Source of the DNA: Melastoma dodecandrum
Lineage: Eukaryota; Streptophyta; Magnoliopsida; Myrtales; Melastomataceae
Assembly (NCBI GenBank): GCA_029817715.1
Contig: JARUPY010000373.1
Location: forward strand, 496,001-560,000
DNA length: 64,000 nt
Reading direction: 5' to 3'
In this document: positions 40,613 through 49,429 of the stretch, one piece after another
How the letters are laid out: each line of letters starts with the position of its first letter
How positions within the stretch are numbered: the stretch's first letter is position 1
Translations under genes and position numbers: made by a program
The notes under the pieces: model-generated
Database searches by the model: none
The model's input: the letters and a program-made list of their open reading frames with translations, nothing else
What the model was told of the DNA's origin: nothing

Positions 40613-42802
40613 CTAATGGGCGTCGATCCCACCGGCGTGCGCGAGCAGGCGCTCGAGTAGATCGGCCGAGCGCGTGACCGATGCCCGCACAGCCTCGAGC
40701 ATGCGCGGCATCCGCTCGGCGTCGACGCCATAAGTGATCTCGAGCGCGGCGAGCTGCGCGTTCTCGACGACCTTCGCCAGCACCTCGCGAAAGTCGCGGT
40801 CGCCCGCCGAATCCAGGCGGTCGGAGCGCGTCATACGGCGCTCGATCATCCCGTCGTGGAAATGACGTCGAGCGGCCTCGGCCGCCCGCCGGTCGGCGAT
40901 CTCGTCGAAGTGGAGGATGTAGCCGAGCTTGCGGTCGAGGCTCGCGTAGATGGCCTCGGCGCGCACGACGAGCGGTCGCTGTGCCCCGCTCGCGCTCTCG
41001 AGGTTCAGCTCGCCGCGCCAGGAGCGGTCGTGGGCGACGAGATCGTCGATCTGCCGGCGCATGGCCATCGGCTCGGCGAAGAGCTGCGGAAGGTCGTCGA
41101 GCAGTTGCAGCGAGGGATGACCTGCCGGCAGCAGGTGCTCGAACGCCTCGTTGAGGATCAGGATGCGGCCCGTCGGGTTGGCGACGATCACCGGCTGGGC
41201 CGAGGCTCTCACCTGCTTCGACAGGCTGTCGAGCTGATCTTGCGCGATCAGCATCCGGACGGAGCGAAACTGCAACGCCATGTCCGAGATCGTGCCGGAG
41301 ACGAGGCGCGCCGTGATCCGATCGGCCGGCGTCCATGGATCGCAGGTGCCTTCGACCACCTGGTGCCATTGCGCGAAGGAAAGCCGCGGCGAAAGCTGGC
41401 GCGGGTCGGTGCCGACGATGACCGGCTTGTTGGGGTCGCCCGCCCAGACGACGGTGTGCACCCGCTCCGGGCGGAACCACATCAGATACTCGCCCGGGCT
41501 CGCCGAGACGGACGTCGCCAGGAGGCCGGTGGCGATCGCCGCGAGCGGCGCGAAGCGCGGCTCGTCGAGGCCAAGCCGGTCGGTCGCGACGATGGGCTCG
41601 CGCGGCCGCGCGTCGAGCCAGGCGGCGATCTCGCGGATCTGCGGGGTGGCCGGCACGTCGCCGACGGTCTGCACCTGGCCGTCGCAGACGAGGGCCGCGC
41701 CGCGCGCGCCGAGCGATTGCAGCAGCGGCTGCGAGCCGTCGAAGAGCGCCATGCGCCAGTCGCCGTCGCGCCCGATCGCCTCGATCATGCGCTGCTCGAG
41801 CCGGCGCACCACCAGCTCGGACTGCGCTTGCACGAAGCTCTCAAGCGCGCTGACACGGGTCGCGACCAGCTCGCCGATCAGCTCGACCAGCGCACGCGTC
41901 TCGAAGCCGACGCCCTTCGGCGAATCGTGGTGGCAGGCGATCAGCCCCCAAAGCTCGCCGCCGACGACGATCGACACCACCAGGGTCGCGCGCACGCCCA
42001 TGTTCTTCAGGTATTGCAGGTGGATCGGTGACATCGAGCGCAGAGCGCACATCGACATGTCGAGCTCGCGCCCGTTGACCGGCGAGAGCCGTGGCTCCAG
42101 CGGCACCGGCGCGTATTCGACGTCGACGAGCAGCCGCACGCGGTTCTCGAGATAGAGCCGGCGCGCGATCCGCGGAATGTCGGAAGCCGGATAGCGGTTG
42201 CCGAGGAAGGCCTCGAGGTGCGGCTCGCGGCACTCGGAATACACCTCGCCGTGCCCGAGCGTGTCGAACTTATAGACCATCACGCGGTCGTAGCCGACCA
42301 GCGCCTTGAACAGGGTCGCCGTCTCGTCGCAGAGCGCGCGCAAGGTCGGCGCGTTGACGATGGTCTTCGAGGCCTCGTCGAGGCGGGCGCGCAGGTCGAT
42401 CGGCTCGGCGGCATGCTCCAGCTCGACGACAAGGCCGCCTTCGGGCGGTCGGTGCAGCATCGCGTCGACGGCGATCGCCGGCTCGCCGACCCGCGCGCGG
42501 ATCGCCGCCGGGCGCCGGTGCAGCGGCTCGTCCAGCTGCGCCCTGACGCGCGCCGCCAGATTGCCCGGCAGCGATGCGAGGCTGCGTCCGGGCAGATCGG
42601 CGCCGAGGTTGAGGAAGGCGCCGGCGTTGGCGCTCGCCTGGAGTATCGTCGCGCCGGCCGTGTCCAGCACCAGCAGCGCGCCGTGCGGCTGGATGGAGCC
42701 GGCGAGGTGAATCTGTTCGCGTTCGCAATTGGAGAGGTTGGCGGCGCCGAAGGCAGGTCCAGGCTCGGTCAAAGGATCCGTCGCGTGCGAGGATGTCGTC
42801 AA
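40613..42802 (-). CDS. Bacteriophytochrome with PAS-GAF-PHY-PAS and short helical output
   Basis: 729 residues, intact. PAS: Cys26 in LSNCEREQIHLAGSIQPHG, the biliverdin-attachment site. GAF: LVGYDRVMVYKFDTLGHGEV, GNRYPASDIPRIARRLY (PASDIP) and MGVRATLVVSIVVGGELWGL. PHY: FRPERVHTVVWAGDPNKP and PRLSFAQWHQVVEGTCDPWT, the tongue (usual PRxSF). A PAS follows (VRASAQPVIVANPTGRILIL). The last about 100 residues (VENAQLAALEITYGVDAERM) are a helical stretch with no HisKA or HATPase, as in the R. palustris RpBphP1 type that binds the repressor PpsR instead of phosphorylating a partner. Red/far-red sensing is expected. No ppsR is in the window. It is divergent from the cytochrome c gene. Confidence 0.9.
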   Translation of the reverse strand: MTTSSHATDPLTEPGPAFGAANLSNCEREQIHLAGSIQPHGALLVLDTAGATILQASANAGAFLNLGADLPGRSLASLPGNLAARVRAQLDEPLHRRPAAIRARVGEPAIAVDAMLHRPPEGGLVVELEHAAEPIDLRARLDEASKTIVNAPTLRALCDETATLFKALVGYDRVMVYKFDTLGHGEVYSECREPHLEAFLGNRYPASDIPRIARRLYLENRVRLLVDVEYAPVPLEPRLSPVNGRELDMSMCALRSMSPIHLQYLKNMGVRATLVVSIVVGGELWGLIACHHDSPKGVGFETRALVELIGELVATRVSALESFVQAQSELVVRRLEQRMIEAIGRDGDWRMALFDGSQPLLQSLGARGAALVCDGQVQTVGDVPATPQIREIAAWLDARPREPIVATDRLGLDEPRFAPLAAIATGLLATSVSASPGEYLMWFRPERVHTVVWAGDPNKPVIVGTDPRQLSPRLSFAQWHQVVEGTCDPWTPADRITARLVSGTISDMALQFRSVRMLIAQDQLDSLSKQVRASAQPVIVANPTGRILILNEAFEHLLPAGHPSLQLLDDLPQLFAEPMAMRRQIDDLVAHDRSWRGELNLESASGAQRPLVVRAEAIYASLDRKLGYILHFDEIADRRAAEAARRHFHDGMIERRMTRSDRLDSAGDRDFREVLAKVVENAQLAALEITYGVDAERMPRMLEAVRASVTRSADLLERLLAHAGGIDAH

Positions 42803-42996
42803 CGCGTGCCCCGAAGCGGCGCAGATGGCAAGCGTTTCGCTGCGCAGACCTTTGGGGGGGCGACCTATGGTCCCACGTCGCGAGATTACCCGAGAGAACG
42901 GGTTGACCCCGGTCGTCCATTCACCTTGTTAGCGCGCCGAACGCCGCCGTAAGCGCGGTGCGCGCACGGGAGGACGGATATGAGAGGACGAACAGG

Positions 42997-43404
42997 ATGA
43001 CGGCTCACCGCGGGGCGCTCGTTGCCACTTGCGTTACACTGGCGTTCGCCGGCGCCGCGCATGCCCAGGACGCGACCAAGGGCGAGCAGACGTTCAACCA
43101 GTGCAAGGCGTGCCACGCGCTCGATCACGCGGTCGTCGGGCCGCAGCTCGGCGGCGTGATCGGCCGCAAGGCCGGGTCGGTGGCCGACTACTCGTACTCG
43201 CCTTTGATGAAGGCGGCCGGCGATGCCGGGCTCGTCTGGAGCAAGGACGCGCTGGTCGACTACCTCGCCAACCCGACCGAGTACCTGACCAATTTCGTCA
43301 AGAGCAAGGGCAAGGACGCGAGCGGCCCCAGCAAGATGATCTACAAGCTGGCGGACGAGAGCAAGCGCAAGAACGTTGCCGCCTATCTCGAGACGCAGAA
43401 ATAG
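42997..43404 (+). CDS. Class I c-type cytochrome (cytochrome c2-like)
   Basis: 135 residues, ATG at 42997 after GAGGACGAAC. Signal peptide ALVATCVTLAFAGAAHA, mature EQTFNQCKACHALD with the CxxCH haem site, then GPQLGGVIGRKAGS, SPLMKAAGDAGLVWSKDALV and the Met ligand in GPSKMIYKLADESKR. Size fits soluble periplasmic cytochrome c2/c550, an electron carrier between bc1 and oxidase or reaction centre. The adjoining phytochrome makes a link to light control tempting but unproven. Confidence 0.9.
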   Translation: MTAHRGALVATCVTLAFAGAAHAQDATKGEQTFNQCKACHALDHAVVGPQLGGVIGRKAGSVADYSYSPLMKAAGDAGLVWSKDALVDYLANPTEYLTNFVKSKGKDASGPSKMIYKLADESKRKNVAAYLETQK

Positions 43405-43437
43405 TATAGTCGGCTACCGTCCGAACGTCCCGCCCTT

Positions 43438-43740
43438 TCAGGCGCACACGAACCAGTCCTCGCTGACGATCCCGGGCAACGACACGCCGCTGCCTTCGCT
43501 GCCCGGCTTCAGGGTCCAATCGACGTCGCCCAGGCGCAGTACCGCGCGTTCGGGCTCGGATGTGAGGCTCGTGATGACGCCCTCGGCGATGTTCGGACAG
43601 CAATGGCCGAAACGGATCGTCACATGCGCGCCTTGTGTCATGCGCGCCGGCGGCGCGTCCTTCGTCTGCGGCACCGCCATGATGTTGAGCCTTGCGCCCA
43701 GCCGCAGGCAAGGCGCATCTGTGAGGGCGTGGAACGGCAT
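43438..43740 (-). CDS. Hypothetical protein
   Basis: 100 residues, MPFHALTDAPCLRLGARLNI..., ending SLPGIVSEDWFVCA. The middle reads THVTIRFGHCCPNIAEGVIT-like with two adjacent cysteines. No signal peptide or known domain. Codon use fits real coding. It is convergent with the cytochrome gene, with 33 bases between stops. Confidence 0.5.
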   Translation of the reverse strand: MPFHALTDAPCLRLGARLNIMAVPQTKDAPPARMTQGAHVTIRFGHCCPNIAEGVITSLTSEPERAVLRLGDVDWTLKPGSEGSGVSLPGIVSEDWFVCA

Positions 43741-43852
43741 GGGTCCTTCGCATCGCGACGACCGCGTCGGCCGACTCGCTGGGGAGTAGCCGTAACGCGT
43801 TTGCGGTCAACGGTGTAGCGCGAGCGCGTAGGTATCGTCTCAACTCTGCGTT

Positions 43853-44764
43853 ATGCCCACGACAGTCATCATTGCGGGAGCGACCGACCTGTTCGCCCGA
43901 GCCTGTCGCCTGTCACGGCCGTGCCGCCCCGCCGCGATGACGCTGATCCTCCTGGCCTGCGCGCCGAGGCCGCTCCTGGCCGAGACCGCATGCCCCGTGG
44001 CCGGCGAGGAGCCGGTCGTCGTGGCCGGGATCGAGCCTGGGCTCGAGCCACGGCTCGCCGACGGCCGCGTGCTGCGGCTCGTGGGCGTCGATCCGGCGGT
44101 GCGGACGCCCGGCGCGCCAGACCGCGGCGAGCGCGCCCGTGCCGGGCTCGTCGCCCTGCTCGCCGGCCACGCCGTGACGATCCGAAGACTTGCCGGCACG
44201 CCGGACCGATGGGGCCGCATCGTTGCACAAGCCTTCGTCGACAAGGGGCCCGCGGCAGGTCTTCCCGGCGGCGTGGCGACGGCGGCCGTCGCGGCCGGCC
44301 TTGGCCGCTATCGCGCGGAATCGGCAGCGCGCCCTTGCCGCGACGCGCTCCTGGAGGCGGAGGGCAGGGCGCGCGAGGCCAAGCTTGGTCTCTGGAGCGA
44401 TCCGTATTATGCCGTGCTCGCCGTCGACGACCAGCCGGCTTTCGCCGCCCGGTCCGCGACCAACATTCTCGTCGAGGGGCGGCTCGTCGCGGTCGAGCCT
44501 GGGCCCTATCGCACGAGGCTGCGGTTCGCCGCACCGGATGCGGGCGCGCATCGGGGCCGGCTGCTGCAGGCCATCGTGCTGCCGCGGGTGATGAAGGCAT
44601 TCGAGGCCAAAGGCGTGATGCTCTCTTCCCTGATCGGTCGGTCTCTTCGCCTGCGCGGCCTGCTCGACCAGCGGTTCGGTCCTCAGGTCGAGCTGGCGGG
44701 CCCCGACGACGTCGAGGTTCTGCCGCTCCCGCAGGACACACCCGTCGCCGGCCACCCGAACTGA
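43853..44764 (+). CDS. Secreted staphylococcal-nuclease-like protein
   Basis: 303 residues if started at 43853; a start at 43937 (MTLILLACAPRPLLAETACP) gives a cleaner signal peptide and is preferred. SNase-type core: LADGRVLRLVGVDPAVRTPG (strand with Arg and Asp), GHAVTIRRLAGTPDRWGRIV (DRWGR motif), ARPCRDALLEAEGRAREAKL and GLWSDPYY. The usual nuclease E of the (V/I)D-x-P-E motif is absent here (VDPAV), so catalytic competence is doubtful. A C-terminal 100-residue domain (FEAKGVMLSSLIGRSLRLRG) is not identified; it may bind ligand. The gene ends six bases before the M48 start, so the two are probably coupled. Confidence 0.7.
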   Translation: MPTTVIIAGATDLFARACRLSRPCRPAAMTLILLACAPRPLLAETACPVAGEEPVVVAGIEPGLEPRLADGRVLRLVGVDPAVRTPGAPDRGERARAGLVALLAGHAVTIRRLAGTPDRWGRIVAQAFVDKGPAAGLPGGVATAAVAAGLGRYRAESAARPCRDALLEAEGRAREAKLGLWSDPYYAVLAVDDQPAFAARSATNILVEGRLVAVEPGPYRTRLRFAAPDAGAHRGRLLQAIVLPRVMKAFEAKGVMLSSLIGRSLRLRGLLDQRFGPQVELAGPDDVEVLPLPQDTPVAGHPN

Positions 44765-44770
44765 ACAGCG

Positions 44771-46267
44771 ATGGCGTGCCCCTTGCTCGGCAGGTCGAGG
44801 CGACATCGTCGGCGCGCGGGGTTCCGTGCGGCGTTTGTCGTCGCGTGCGCGCTCGGCCCCGCCGCCTGCGCCTCGCTCGACAATCAGGGGATCGTGAAGG
44901 TCGATCCCATCGAGGCGCCGGCGGCACCCAAAGTGATCACCGAGAGCACCTCGTCGGCCGAGCACAAGCGCATGGTCGCGCTGTTCGGCGGCGAGTACAA
45001 GGACGCCGCGCTCGAGCGCTATCTCGACGGCGTGCTCGCCAAATTCGCGACCACCGGCGAGCTTCAAGGCAAGACGTACAAGATCACCATCCTGGATTCG
45101 CCGATCGTCAACGCCTTCGCCTTGCCGTCGGGCGATCTCTTCGTGACGCGCGGCCTGCTCGCACTCGCCAACGACAGCTCCGAGGTCGCGGCCGTGATGG
45201 CGCACGAGATCGCCCACGTGACGGCCCGCCACGCGGTCCGCCGCGAGGAGGAGGAGAAGCGCGCCGCCGTCATCTCCAAGGTGGCCCAGCTCTACCAGAC
45301 GAAGCAGCGCGGCGCCGAGCTCGAGGCGGCGGCGAAGACCTCGATCGCCGGCTTCTCGCGTCAGCAGGAACTCGAGGCCGACCGGATCGGCATCAAGACG
45401 ATCGCGGCGGCGGGCTACGACCCCTATGGGGCGAGCCGGTTCCTCCAGGCGCTGGCGCGCTCGACCGCGCTGCGCGCATCGCTGATCGGCCAGAACGCGA
45501 CCGCGGTGAAGCCGGACATTCTCGCGACCCACCCCTCGACCCCGGAGCGCGTCGCCGCCGCCGTCAAAGCGGCCCGCGCCATCGAGGCGCCCGGCATCGG
45601 GACCCGCGATCGCGACGCCTACCTCGGCGCCATCAACGGCATGATGTTCGGCGACGATCCCGCGGAGGGGACGATCCGCGGGCGCACGTTCACCCAGCCG
45701 AAGCTCGGCTTCACCGTCACGGCGCCGGATGGCTTCGTCCTCGAGAACTCGACCCAAGCCGTGCTCGGCGTCAAGGAAGGGGGCGCAGAGGCGATGCGTC
45801 TCGACAGCGTCGCGGTGCCGGCGACGACGACGCTCGAGGCCTATGTCCGTTCGGGCTGGATCGACGGGCTGCTCGACTCGTCGGTCGAGCCGATCACCGT
45901 CAATGGCATGCCGGCCATCACCGCGACGGCGCGGGCGGGCGAGTGGAACTTCCGCCTGGCCGTGATCCGCTTCGACGATGCCGACGTGTACCGTCTGATC
46001 TTCGCCACCCACGGTCTCGACGATGAGCACGAGAAGGCGTTTCGCGCGGCGATCGACTCGTTCCGCAAGATCGACCCGCAGGAAGCCGAGAAGGTGAAGC
46101 CGTTGCGCATCGGCCTTGTAACGGCCAAGCCCGATGACACCGCCGGTGCCATCTCGGCGCGCATGGTGGTGCCGGACAAGCCCCTCGAAACGTTCCAGCT
46201 TCTCAATGGGCTCGAGCCCGACGAGCCGCTGAAGCCCGGCACGCGTTACAAGCTCGTCGTCGAGTAG
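44771..46267 (+). CDS. M48-family zinc metalloprotease, lipoprotein
   Basis: 498 residues, intact. N-terminus FRAAFVVACALGPAACASLD contains a lipobox (AAC). Catalytic domain: YKITILDSPIVNAFALPSGD, TRGLLALANDSSEVAAVMAH followed by HEIAHVTARHAVRR (HExxH) and QQELEADRIGIKTIAAAGYD (third ligand Glu). From residue 300 a second region (TRDRDAYLGAINGMMFGDDP and PKLGFTVTAPDGFVLENSTQ) is a DUF-like C-terminal extension. This layout is the periplasmic BepA/LoiP-type quality-control protease. Start 44771 lies six bases after the preceding stop; upstream Arg-rich positively charged leader fits a signal peptide. Envelope protein repair is the likely role. Confidence 0.88.
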   Translation: MACPLLGRSRRHRRRAGFRAAFVVACALGPAACASLDNQGIVKVDPIEAPAAPKVITESTSSAEHKRMVALFGGEYKDAALERYLDGVLAKFATTGELQGKTYKITILDSPIVNAFALPSGDLFVTRGLLALANDSSEVAAVMAHEIAHVTARHAVRREEEEKRAAVISKVAQLYQTKQRGAELEAAAKTSIAGFSRQQELEADRIGIKTIAAAGYDPYGASRFLQALARSTALRASLIGQNATAVKPDILATHPSTPERVAAAVKAARAIEAPGIGTRDRDAYLGAINGMMFGDDPAEGTIRGRTFTQPKLGFTVTAPDGFVLENSTQAVLGVKEGGAEAMRLDSVAVPATTTLEAYVRSGWIDGLLDSSVEPITVNGMPAITATARAGEWNFRLAVIRFDDADVYRLIFATHGLDDEHEKAFRAAIDSFRKIDPQEAEKVKPLRIGLVTAKPDDTAGAISARMVVPDKPLETFQLLNGLEPDEPLKPGTRYKLVVE

Positions 46268-46431
46268 ACGCGCGGTGGCTGAGGCCACGCCGCGCGGGCG
46301 CCGAGCCCCCTTTCGCCCGAATGACGGGGGGCTGCGCGCAGGGCGCGGGGAACCCTCACGGGGCAAGCCGGGTTTTTGCTGCGCATGCGGACCTGCCAGG
46401 CGCGGACCCGCACCTTAGAGCGGGAGAGGTC

Positions 46432-47307
46432 ATGGGTCAGTTGATCGGCGTCGGGCAGCAACTCATCAAGACCGCGATGACCGCCCCATTCCTCGAGCGG
46501 GACAACGAGCACGAGCTCGCGGTTCGCTGGAAGGAGCAACGTGACGAAGATGCGCTACATGAGCTTGCCGAGGCGCACATGCGGCTCGTTATCGCGATTG
46601 CCGTGCGGTTCCGCCATTACGGCCTGCCCGTCGCCGCTCTGATCCAGGAGGGCCATGTCGGCCTGCTCGAAGCGGCGGCCCGCTTCGACCCGGAGCGAGA
46701 GGTGCGGTTCTCGACTTACGCGACCTGGTGGATTCGCGCTTCGATCCAGGATTACATCCTGCGCAACTGGTCGATCGTCCGCGGCGGCACCTCTTCCGCG
46801 CAGAAGGCCTTGTTCTTCAACCTGAGGCGTCTGCGCGCCAAGCTTTCGGTGGGCGGCGAGCCGCGTGGAACGATGGTGCTCTACGGCGAGATCGCTAAGG
46901 CGCTCGGCGTGAACCGCGCCGATGTCGAGATGATGGATACGCGGCTGTCCGGCCCCGACGTATCGCTCAATGCGCCTGTCGCCGACGGTGGTGGCGCGAG
47001 CGCGCCGTCCGAGCGCATCGAGTTCCTGGTCGACAAGCAGCCGCTACCGGACGAGACAGTCGGCGGCGCGATCGACTCGGATCGCCGCATCGGCTGGCTC
47101 AAGGACGCGCTGACACGCCTTTCCGAGCGGGAATACAACATCCTGCGCGAGCGGCGTCTCAACGAGGAGACGATGACCTTGGAAGAGCTCGGCTCCCAGC
47201 TCGGCATCTCGAAGGAGCGCGTGCGGCAGATCGAGAGCCGGGCCATCGAGAAGCTGCGCATGGCGCTTGTCGAGAAGCACTCCGAGGCGGCGCTGACGGC
47301 AGCCTGA
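46432..47307 (+). CDS. rpoH: RNA polymerase sigma-32 factor (RpoH)
   Basis: About 292 residues, ATG at 46432 (MGQLIGVGQQLIKTAMTAPF); an upstream in-frame start at 46321 is less likely. Region 2: LAEAHMRLVIAIAVRFRHYG, LIQEGHVGLLEAAARFDPER, FSTYATWWIRASIQDYILRN, then the RpoH box region WSIVRGGTSSAQKALFFNL. Region 3/4 ends LGISKERVRQIESRAIEKLR. The KALFFNLRRLR segment after region 2.4 is characteristic of heat-shock sigma-32. In alphaproteobacteria RpoH is often duplicated (rpoH1/rpoH2); which copy this is cannot be told. It directs transcription of chaperone and protease genes. Confidence 0.93.
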   Translation: MGQLIGVGQQLIKTAMTAPFLERDNEHELAVRWKEQRDEDALHELAEAHMRLVIAIAVRFRHYGLPVAALIQEGHVGLLEAAARFDPEREVRFSTYATWWIRASIQDYILRNWSIVRGGTSSAQKALFFNLRRLRAKLSVGGEPRGTMVLYGEIAKALGVNRADVEMMDTRLSGPDVSLNAPVADGGGASAPSERIEFLVDKQPLPDETVGGAIDSDRRIGWLKDALTRLSEREYNILRERRLNEETMTLEELGSQLGISKERVRQIESRAIEKLRMALVEKHSEAALTAA

Positions 47308-47420
47308 GCGTACAGCATACATCACGGATGAAGGCGGAAAGGGACGCCCGCGAACAACGTGTAGCGTCATTTTTGTCGGCATGGGCGCCTCGCCCGAACG
47401 AGGCACGACAAGGAGATTTC

Positions 47421-47639
47421 GTGCATTCCCCCGCTCTGGTGACCGCAATGCTTGGCCTCGTCGCTACGCTGGCCTGCGGAACAGCCACCGCCCAGACCAT
47501 ACCCCATCACTCCGCCCATCCAAGCTTCAACGCGCCGCAGATGCGCAAGCACGGGAGCGGGCTGCACCGGCCGAACCGACCAACCCACCATCATTTCAAG
47601 GGGCACCCGGGATACAAGCCGGCGCGTGCCGACCACTAA
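47421..47639 (+). CDS. Small secreted His-rich protein
   Basis: 72 residues. GTG at 47421 after AAGGAG, then ALVTAMLGLVATLACGTATA, a signal peptide, followed by QTIPHHSAHPSFNAPQMRKH and HHHFKGHPGYKPARADH. The mature peptide is rich in His, Pro and Lys and could bind metal. No family name. A longer start at 47328 exists but lacks a signal. A terminator follows at 47670. Confidence 0.6.
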   Translation: MHSPALVTAMLGLVATLACGTATAQTIPHHSAHPSFNAPQMRKHGSGLHRPNRPTHHHFKGHPGYKPARADH

Positions 47640-47669
47640 GCGCCCTGATGCGAGCTTGAGCATAAAGTT

Positions 47670-47698
47670 GGGCGCCCGACCTTCGTCAGGCGCCCTTT
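47670..47698 (+). terminator. Rho-independent terminator
   Basis: GGGCGCC stem (47670-47676), twelve-base loop, GGCGCCC stem (47689-47695) and TTT. It ends the rpoH / His-rich protein region; a convergent gene begins at 47729. Confidence 0.7.
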
Positions 47699-47728
47699 CT
47701 CGTGCTTGGGCGGTATCCGTCGCGTCGA

Positions 47729-48055
47729 TCAGCGCACGACGTCGTTCGCGACACCAGCAGCACCGCCGACGACGCCATTCGCGACACCTACGCCGGTGTC
47801 GACAGCCGTGCCGGCAAGGCCGACGCCTGTTCCGACCACGGCGCCGACTGGCGCGAACGCGCTGCGACCCGTGAGCAGTCCGCCTTGGTCGCCGCCGCCG
47901 CGGTACGGGAGCGGCGAGCCGTTGGTCGCGACGGGATTGAGCGGCGTCGGGTTCGCGGGTGTCGGCACGGTCGGCGCCAGTGACTGAGCCTGGGCGGTCG
48001 TTGCGAGGCCGAGAGCGAGGGCGCCAGCAAGCGCTACGCTATGGATCGTCTTCAT
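47729..48055 (-). CDS. Small secreted glycine-rich protein
   Basis: 108 residues. ATG at 48055 follows AGGAG. MKTIHSVALAGALALGLATT, AQAQ gives a clear signal peptide. The mature part has LAPTVPTPANPTPLNPVATN and a Gly/Ala/Val run (GVGLAGTAVDTGVGVANGVV) that may form a membrane- or surface-associated helix. Function unknown. Comparable exported Gly/Val-rich proteins are frequent in Hyphomicrobiales. Confidence 0.75.
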   Translation of the reverse strand: MKTIHSVALAGALALGLATTAQAQSLAPTVPTPANPTPLNPVATNGSPLPYRGGGDQGGLLTGRSAFAPVGAVVGTGVGLAGTAVDTGVGVANGVVGGAAGVANDVVR

Positions 48056-48253
48056 GGGCTTCTCCTTTTCGTGACCGACCTCCGCCTTTCAGCGTAGGCC
48101 GTTCGATGGAGGAGCTAATCATTGTCGCTCGCTTTGCACCCTTGCTGCGGCGCAATGCAGCATTTACCGCAACGCAGCACCCTAGGGCGCGATCGCCCTA
48201 CGGGAGCCGCAATTCCGGTGCTTCGCCGAAGCATCGACGGCGACGAGGCGGTA

Positions 48254-48976
48254 ATGACCGGAGAGAGCTTAGCGGCGCTGCTCGGTACGCCGTTCGCCCA
48301 CACGCTCGGCGTGCTCTTGGCCGCTTTCGTGCTCGGCACGACGATCGGCGTCGAGCGCCAGTGGCGCCAGCGCAATGCGGGTCTGCGCACCAACGTCCTC
48401 GTCGCGGTCGGCGCCGCGGCGTTCTCCGACCTCGGCTTGCGCCTGCTCGGCGCCGACGGGGCGACCCGCATCGTCGCCTACGTCGTGTCCGGCATCGGCT
48501 TTCTCGGCGCCGGCGTCATCCTGAAGGACGGGACCAACATCCTCGGGCTAAACACGGCCGCCACGCTGTGGTGCTCGGCCGCCGTCGGGACCTTCGCCGG
48601 GTCGGGGATGCCTGCCGAGGCCGCAGCGTTGACGTTCTTCGTGCTGGCCGGCAACACGCTGCTGCGGCCGATCGTCAACTGGATCGATCGCCGGCCGATC
48701 GTCTCCGATCTCACCGAGGCGTCCTACAGGATCCACGCCCTGTGCGAGCCGGGCGCGGTCGCGGCCGTGCGCGATCTTGTCGACGCGGCGCTCGAGCAGG
48801 CGCATTACCCGATCCGTGACGTCGAGACGTTGTCCGAGTCGGAGGACCTGGTCGAGCTCGCCGCCACCCTGGTGCCGACGACGGCGGATGCCGACGCGCT
48901 CGACGCTGTAGTAACCCGGCTCGAAGCCTCGCCGCTCGTGCATTCGGCGACCTGGACGGTTGAGACGGCGGCCTGA
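48254..48976 (+). CDS. MgtC/SapB-family membrane protein
   Basis: 240 residues, preferred ATG at 48254 (MTGESLAALLGTPFAHTLGV); a longer reading from 48122 would be hydrophilic and is unlikely. Membrane helices with TTIGVERQWRQRNAGLRTNV, the MgtC signature, IVAYVVSGIGFLGAGVILKD, NILGLNTAATLWCSAAVGTF and AALTFFVLAGNTLLRPIVNW. A cytoplasmic ACT-like C-terminal part follows (YRIHALCEPGAVAAVRDLVD). MgtC proteins are linked to magnesium limitation and virulence-type stress; the exact role here is unknown. A trxA terminator on the other strand lies just downstream. Confidence 0.85.
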   Translation: MTGESLAALLGTPFAHTLGVLLAAFVLGTTIGVERQWRQRNAGLRTNVLVAVGAAAFSDLGLRLLGADGATRIVAYVVSGIGFLGAGVILKDGTNILGLNTAATLWCSAAVGTFAGSGMPAEAAALTFFVLAGNTLLRPIVNWIDRRPIVSDLTEASYRIHALCEPGAVAAVRDLVDAALEQAHYPIRDVETLSESEDLVELAATLVPTTADADALDAVVTRLEASPLVHSATWTVETAA

Positions 48977-48981
48977 GCTCA

Positions 48982-49010
48982 CAAAAAAGGCCCCGCGCGG
49001 CGGGGCCTCC
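48982..49010 (-). terminator. Rho-independent terminator of trxA
   Basis: Read on the minus strand: GGCCCCG stem, CCGCG loop, CGGGGCC stem and TTTTTT. It lies between the trxA stop (49035) and the convergent MgtC stop, so it could also block read-through from the plus strand. Confidence 0.8.
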
Positions 49011-49034
49011 TGCGAGGAGATCGGTACGCAGCGA

Positions 49035-49355
49035 TCAGATCGCCGCGTCGATCCACTTCTTCAGCTCGCCCTTCGGCGCGGCGCCGACCTTCTGCGAGGT
49101 CATCTTGCCGTCCTTGTAGAGCATCAGCGTCGGGATCGAGCGAATGCCGAGCTGGCCGGCGATGCCAGGGGTCTCGTCGACATTGAGCTTGGCGATCTTG
49201 ACCTTGCCGTCGAGCTCCTTGGCGATCTCCTCGAGAGAGGGACCAATCATCTTGCACGGCCCGCACCATTCCGCCCAGAAATCGACGACTACGGGCACGC
49301 TGGCGCCCAGCACGTCGGATTCGAAGCTGCTGTCCGTAACCTTTACGGTGCTCAT
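49035..49355 (-). CDS. trxA: Thioredoxin
   Basis: 106 residues, ATG at 49355, preceded by AAGGAAGG. Thioredoxin fold with active site [14 protein letters not shown] (residues about 26-39) and [13 protein letters not shown] containing the cis-Pro. Frame intact. A general protein disulfide reductase recycled by thioredoxin reductase. Placed downstream of addA/addB on the same strand, a common alphaproteobacterial arrangement, with its own terminator. Confidence 0.96.
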   Translation of the reverse strand: MSTVKVTDSSFESDVLGASVPVVVDFWAEWCGPCKMIGPSLEEIAKELDGKVKIAKLNVDETPGIAGQLGIRSIPTLMLYKDGKMTSQKVGAAPKGELKKWIDAAI

Positions 49356-49429
49356 CGATGAACCTTCCTTTGAGCCGTGGCGATTCACGGCCCTTTTCGT
49401 GGCGAACGTAGGAACCGCGTCAGACGAGG

